DNA of 5,630 bases, from the NCBI GenBank assembly GCA_023446675.1, contig JAEXPO010000278.1:1-5630 (forward strand), read 5' to 3'. Position 1 is the stretch's first letter. Each line of letters starts with the position of its first letter. This stretch comes from Bacillota bacterium. GTDB taxonomy: Bacteria > Bacillota > Clostridia > DSM-8532. The notes beneath the pieces are model-generated. The model searched no databases and was not told where the DNA came from. It saw nothing but the letters and a program-made list of their open reading frames with translations. Shown piece by piece: positions 4,960 through 5,630 of the stretch. Position numbers and translations under genes: made by a program.

Positions 4960-5630
4960 ATGTTTCAGCTGATTATACGTACTATTATTTTGTATATTGT
5001 TGTGGTCATTACCATGCGTTTATTGGGAAAGCGCCAGATAGGCCAGCTTCAGCCTTTTGAATTTGCTGTGGCGCTGATGATATCGGAGCTTGCCGCCATT
5101 CCGCTTACCGAGGACGACAAAAAGCTTCACCACGCGCTCATACCCATTGCGGTGCTTTTGTCATGCCAGCTTCTTATTTCCTTTCTGTCCATAAAGGGAG
5201 TAAAGATCCGGGAATACGTCTGCGGCAAGCCTACGGTGCTTATCCGTGACGGACGGATGCTGGAAAAGAACATGCGCCATGAGCTATATACCATAAACGA
5301 CCTTTTAGAGCAGCTACGCTTCTACAGTGTTCAGAGTGTTGTGGAGGTTGAAACGGCGATACTTGAAACCAACGGCCAGCTCAGTATTGTGCTTAAATCT
5401 CAAAAAAGGGCGGTTACGCCCTCCGATTTAAAGGTGGAAACCCCCTATGAAACCTTTTCCCACGACCTTATTATCGACGGCAAGCTAATTTCCCGCTCTC
5501 TTGAAGCCGTTCAGCTCACCCGTGACTGGCTGGACTCCCGCCTTAGGGATTCCGGAGTTACCGATCACAGCCAGGTATTTTATGCCTCGGTGGATCCCAA
5601 AGGAAACCTTCATATCCAAAAAAAAGGAGA
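4960..5630 (+). CDS. DUF421 (YetF/YrbG-type) membrane protein, 3' end cut by window edge
   Basis: An open frame of 223 codons runs from ATG 4960 to the window end with no stop. Family members are commonly about 220-240 residues, so little is probably missing. The N-terminal third is membrane-embedded: segments at about 3-22 (LIIRTIILYIVVVITM), 33-49 and 58-78 (IPIAVLLSCQLLISFL). The loop RLLGKRQIGQLQPFEF (20-35) and the SELAAIP stretch (42-48) are family hallmarks. The soluble part holds the DUF421 core: GKPTVLIRDGRM (89-100), LRFYSVQSVVEVETAILETNGQLSIVLKS in outline at 119-147, and a second similar alpha/beta stretch containing LIIDGKLI (170-177). Homologues are common in sporulating Firmicutes, often in multiple copies; their molecular role is unknown to me. 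GGAG lies 9 nt before the ATG. A possible sigma-G site upstream would fit a forespore membrane protein. Confidence 0.92.
   Translation, partial: MFQLIIRTIILYIVVVITMRLLGKRQIGQLQPFEFAVALMISELAAIPLTEDDKKLHHALIPIAVLLSCQLLISFLSIKGVKIREYVCGKPTVLIRDGRMLEKNMRHELYTINDLLEQLRFYSVQSVVEVETAILETNGQLSIVLKSQKRAVTPSDLKVETPYETFSHDLIIDGKLISRSLEAVQLTRDWLDSRLRDSGVTDHSQVFYASVDPKGNLHIQKKG

Overview
The window looks like chromosomal DNA of a low-to-moderate GC, spore-forming type Firmicute, most likely a Clostridia member (Lachnospiraceae or a relative). The grounds are Shine-Dalgarno-led genes, sigma-A-like promoters, a ROK-type glucokinase, a YetF-type DUF421 membrane protein and a small clostridial-looking protein coupled to truA. 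This placement is inferred from gene content only. No mobile element, CRISPR array, rRNA or tRNA is visible.

Layout. Positions 1-1691 hold a minus-strand pair. A winged-helix (ArsR-like) regulator with a large unassigned N-terminal region (585-1691) is followed 23 nt later by a zinc-dependent phospholipase C-like protein that runs off the left edge (1-561). Positions 1704-1846 hold the regulator's promoter and an intrinsic terminator for the next minus-strand group. Positions 1847-3914 hold that group in the order ROK glucokinase (2964-3914), truA (2104-2841), then an 85-residue conserved-looking protein whose ATG overlaps the truA stop by one base (1847-2104). Between glucokinase and truA lies a 122-base gap with an extended -10 promoter and a strongly foldable leader.

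Positions 3915-4281 are a divergent control region. A good -35/-10 pair fires left, giving a glucokinase mRNA leader of about 215 nt. An extended -10 fires right towards a GNAT acetyltransferase (4282-4845), and both -10 boxes sit inside one AT-rich inverted repeat. After a 114-base gap with a possible sigma-G-like promoter, a DUF421/YetF-type membrane protein (4960-5630) runs off the right edge.

Most genes are housekeeping or accessory single functions: glucose phosphorylation, tRNA pseudouridylation, protein or small-molecule acetylation, and an envelope or spore membrane protein. I see no clear new multi-gene system. The best leads are non-coding: the folded RNA leader of truA, the long glucokinase leader with competing pairings, and the shared operator-like inverted repeat. 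The regulator plus phospholipase-like pair is the least understood coding unit.
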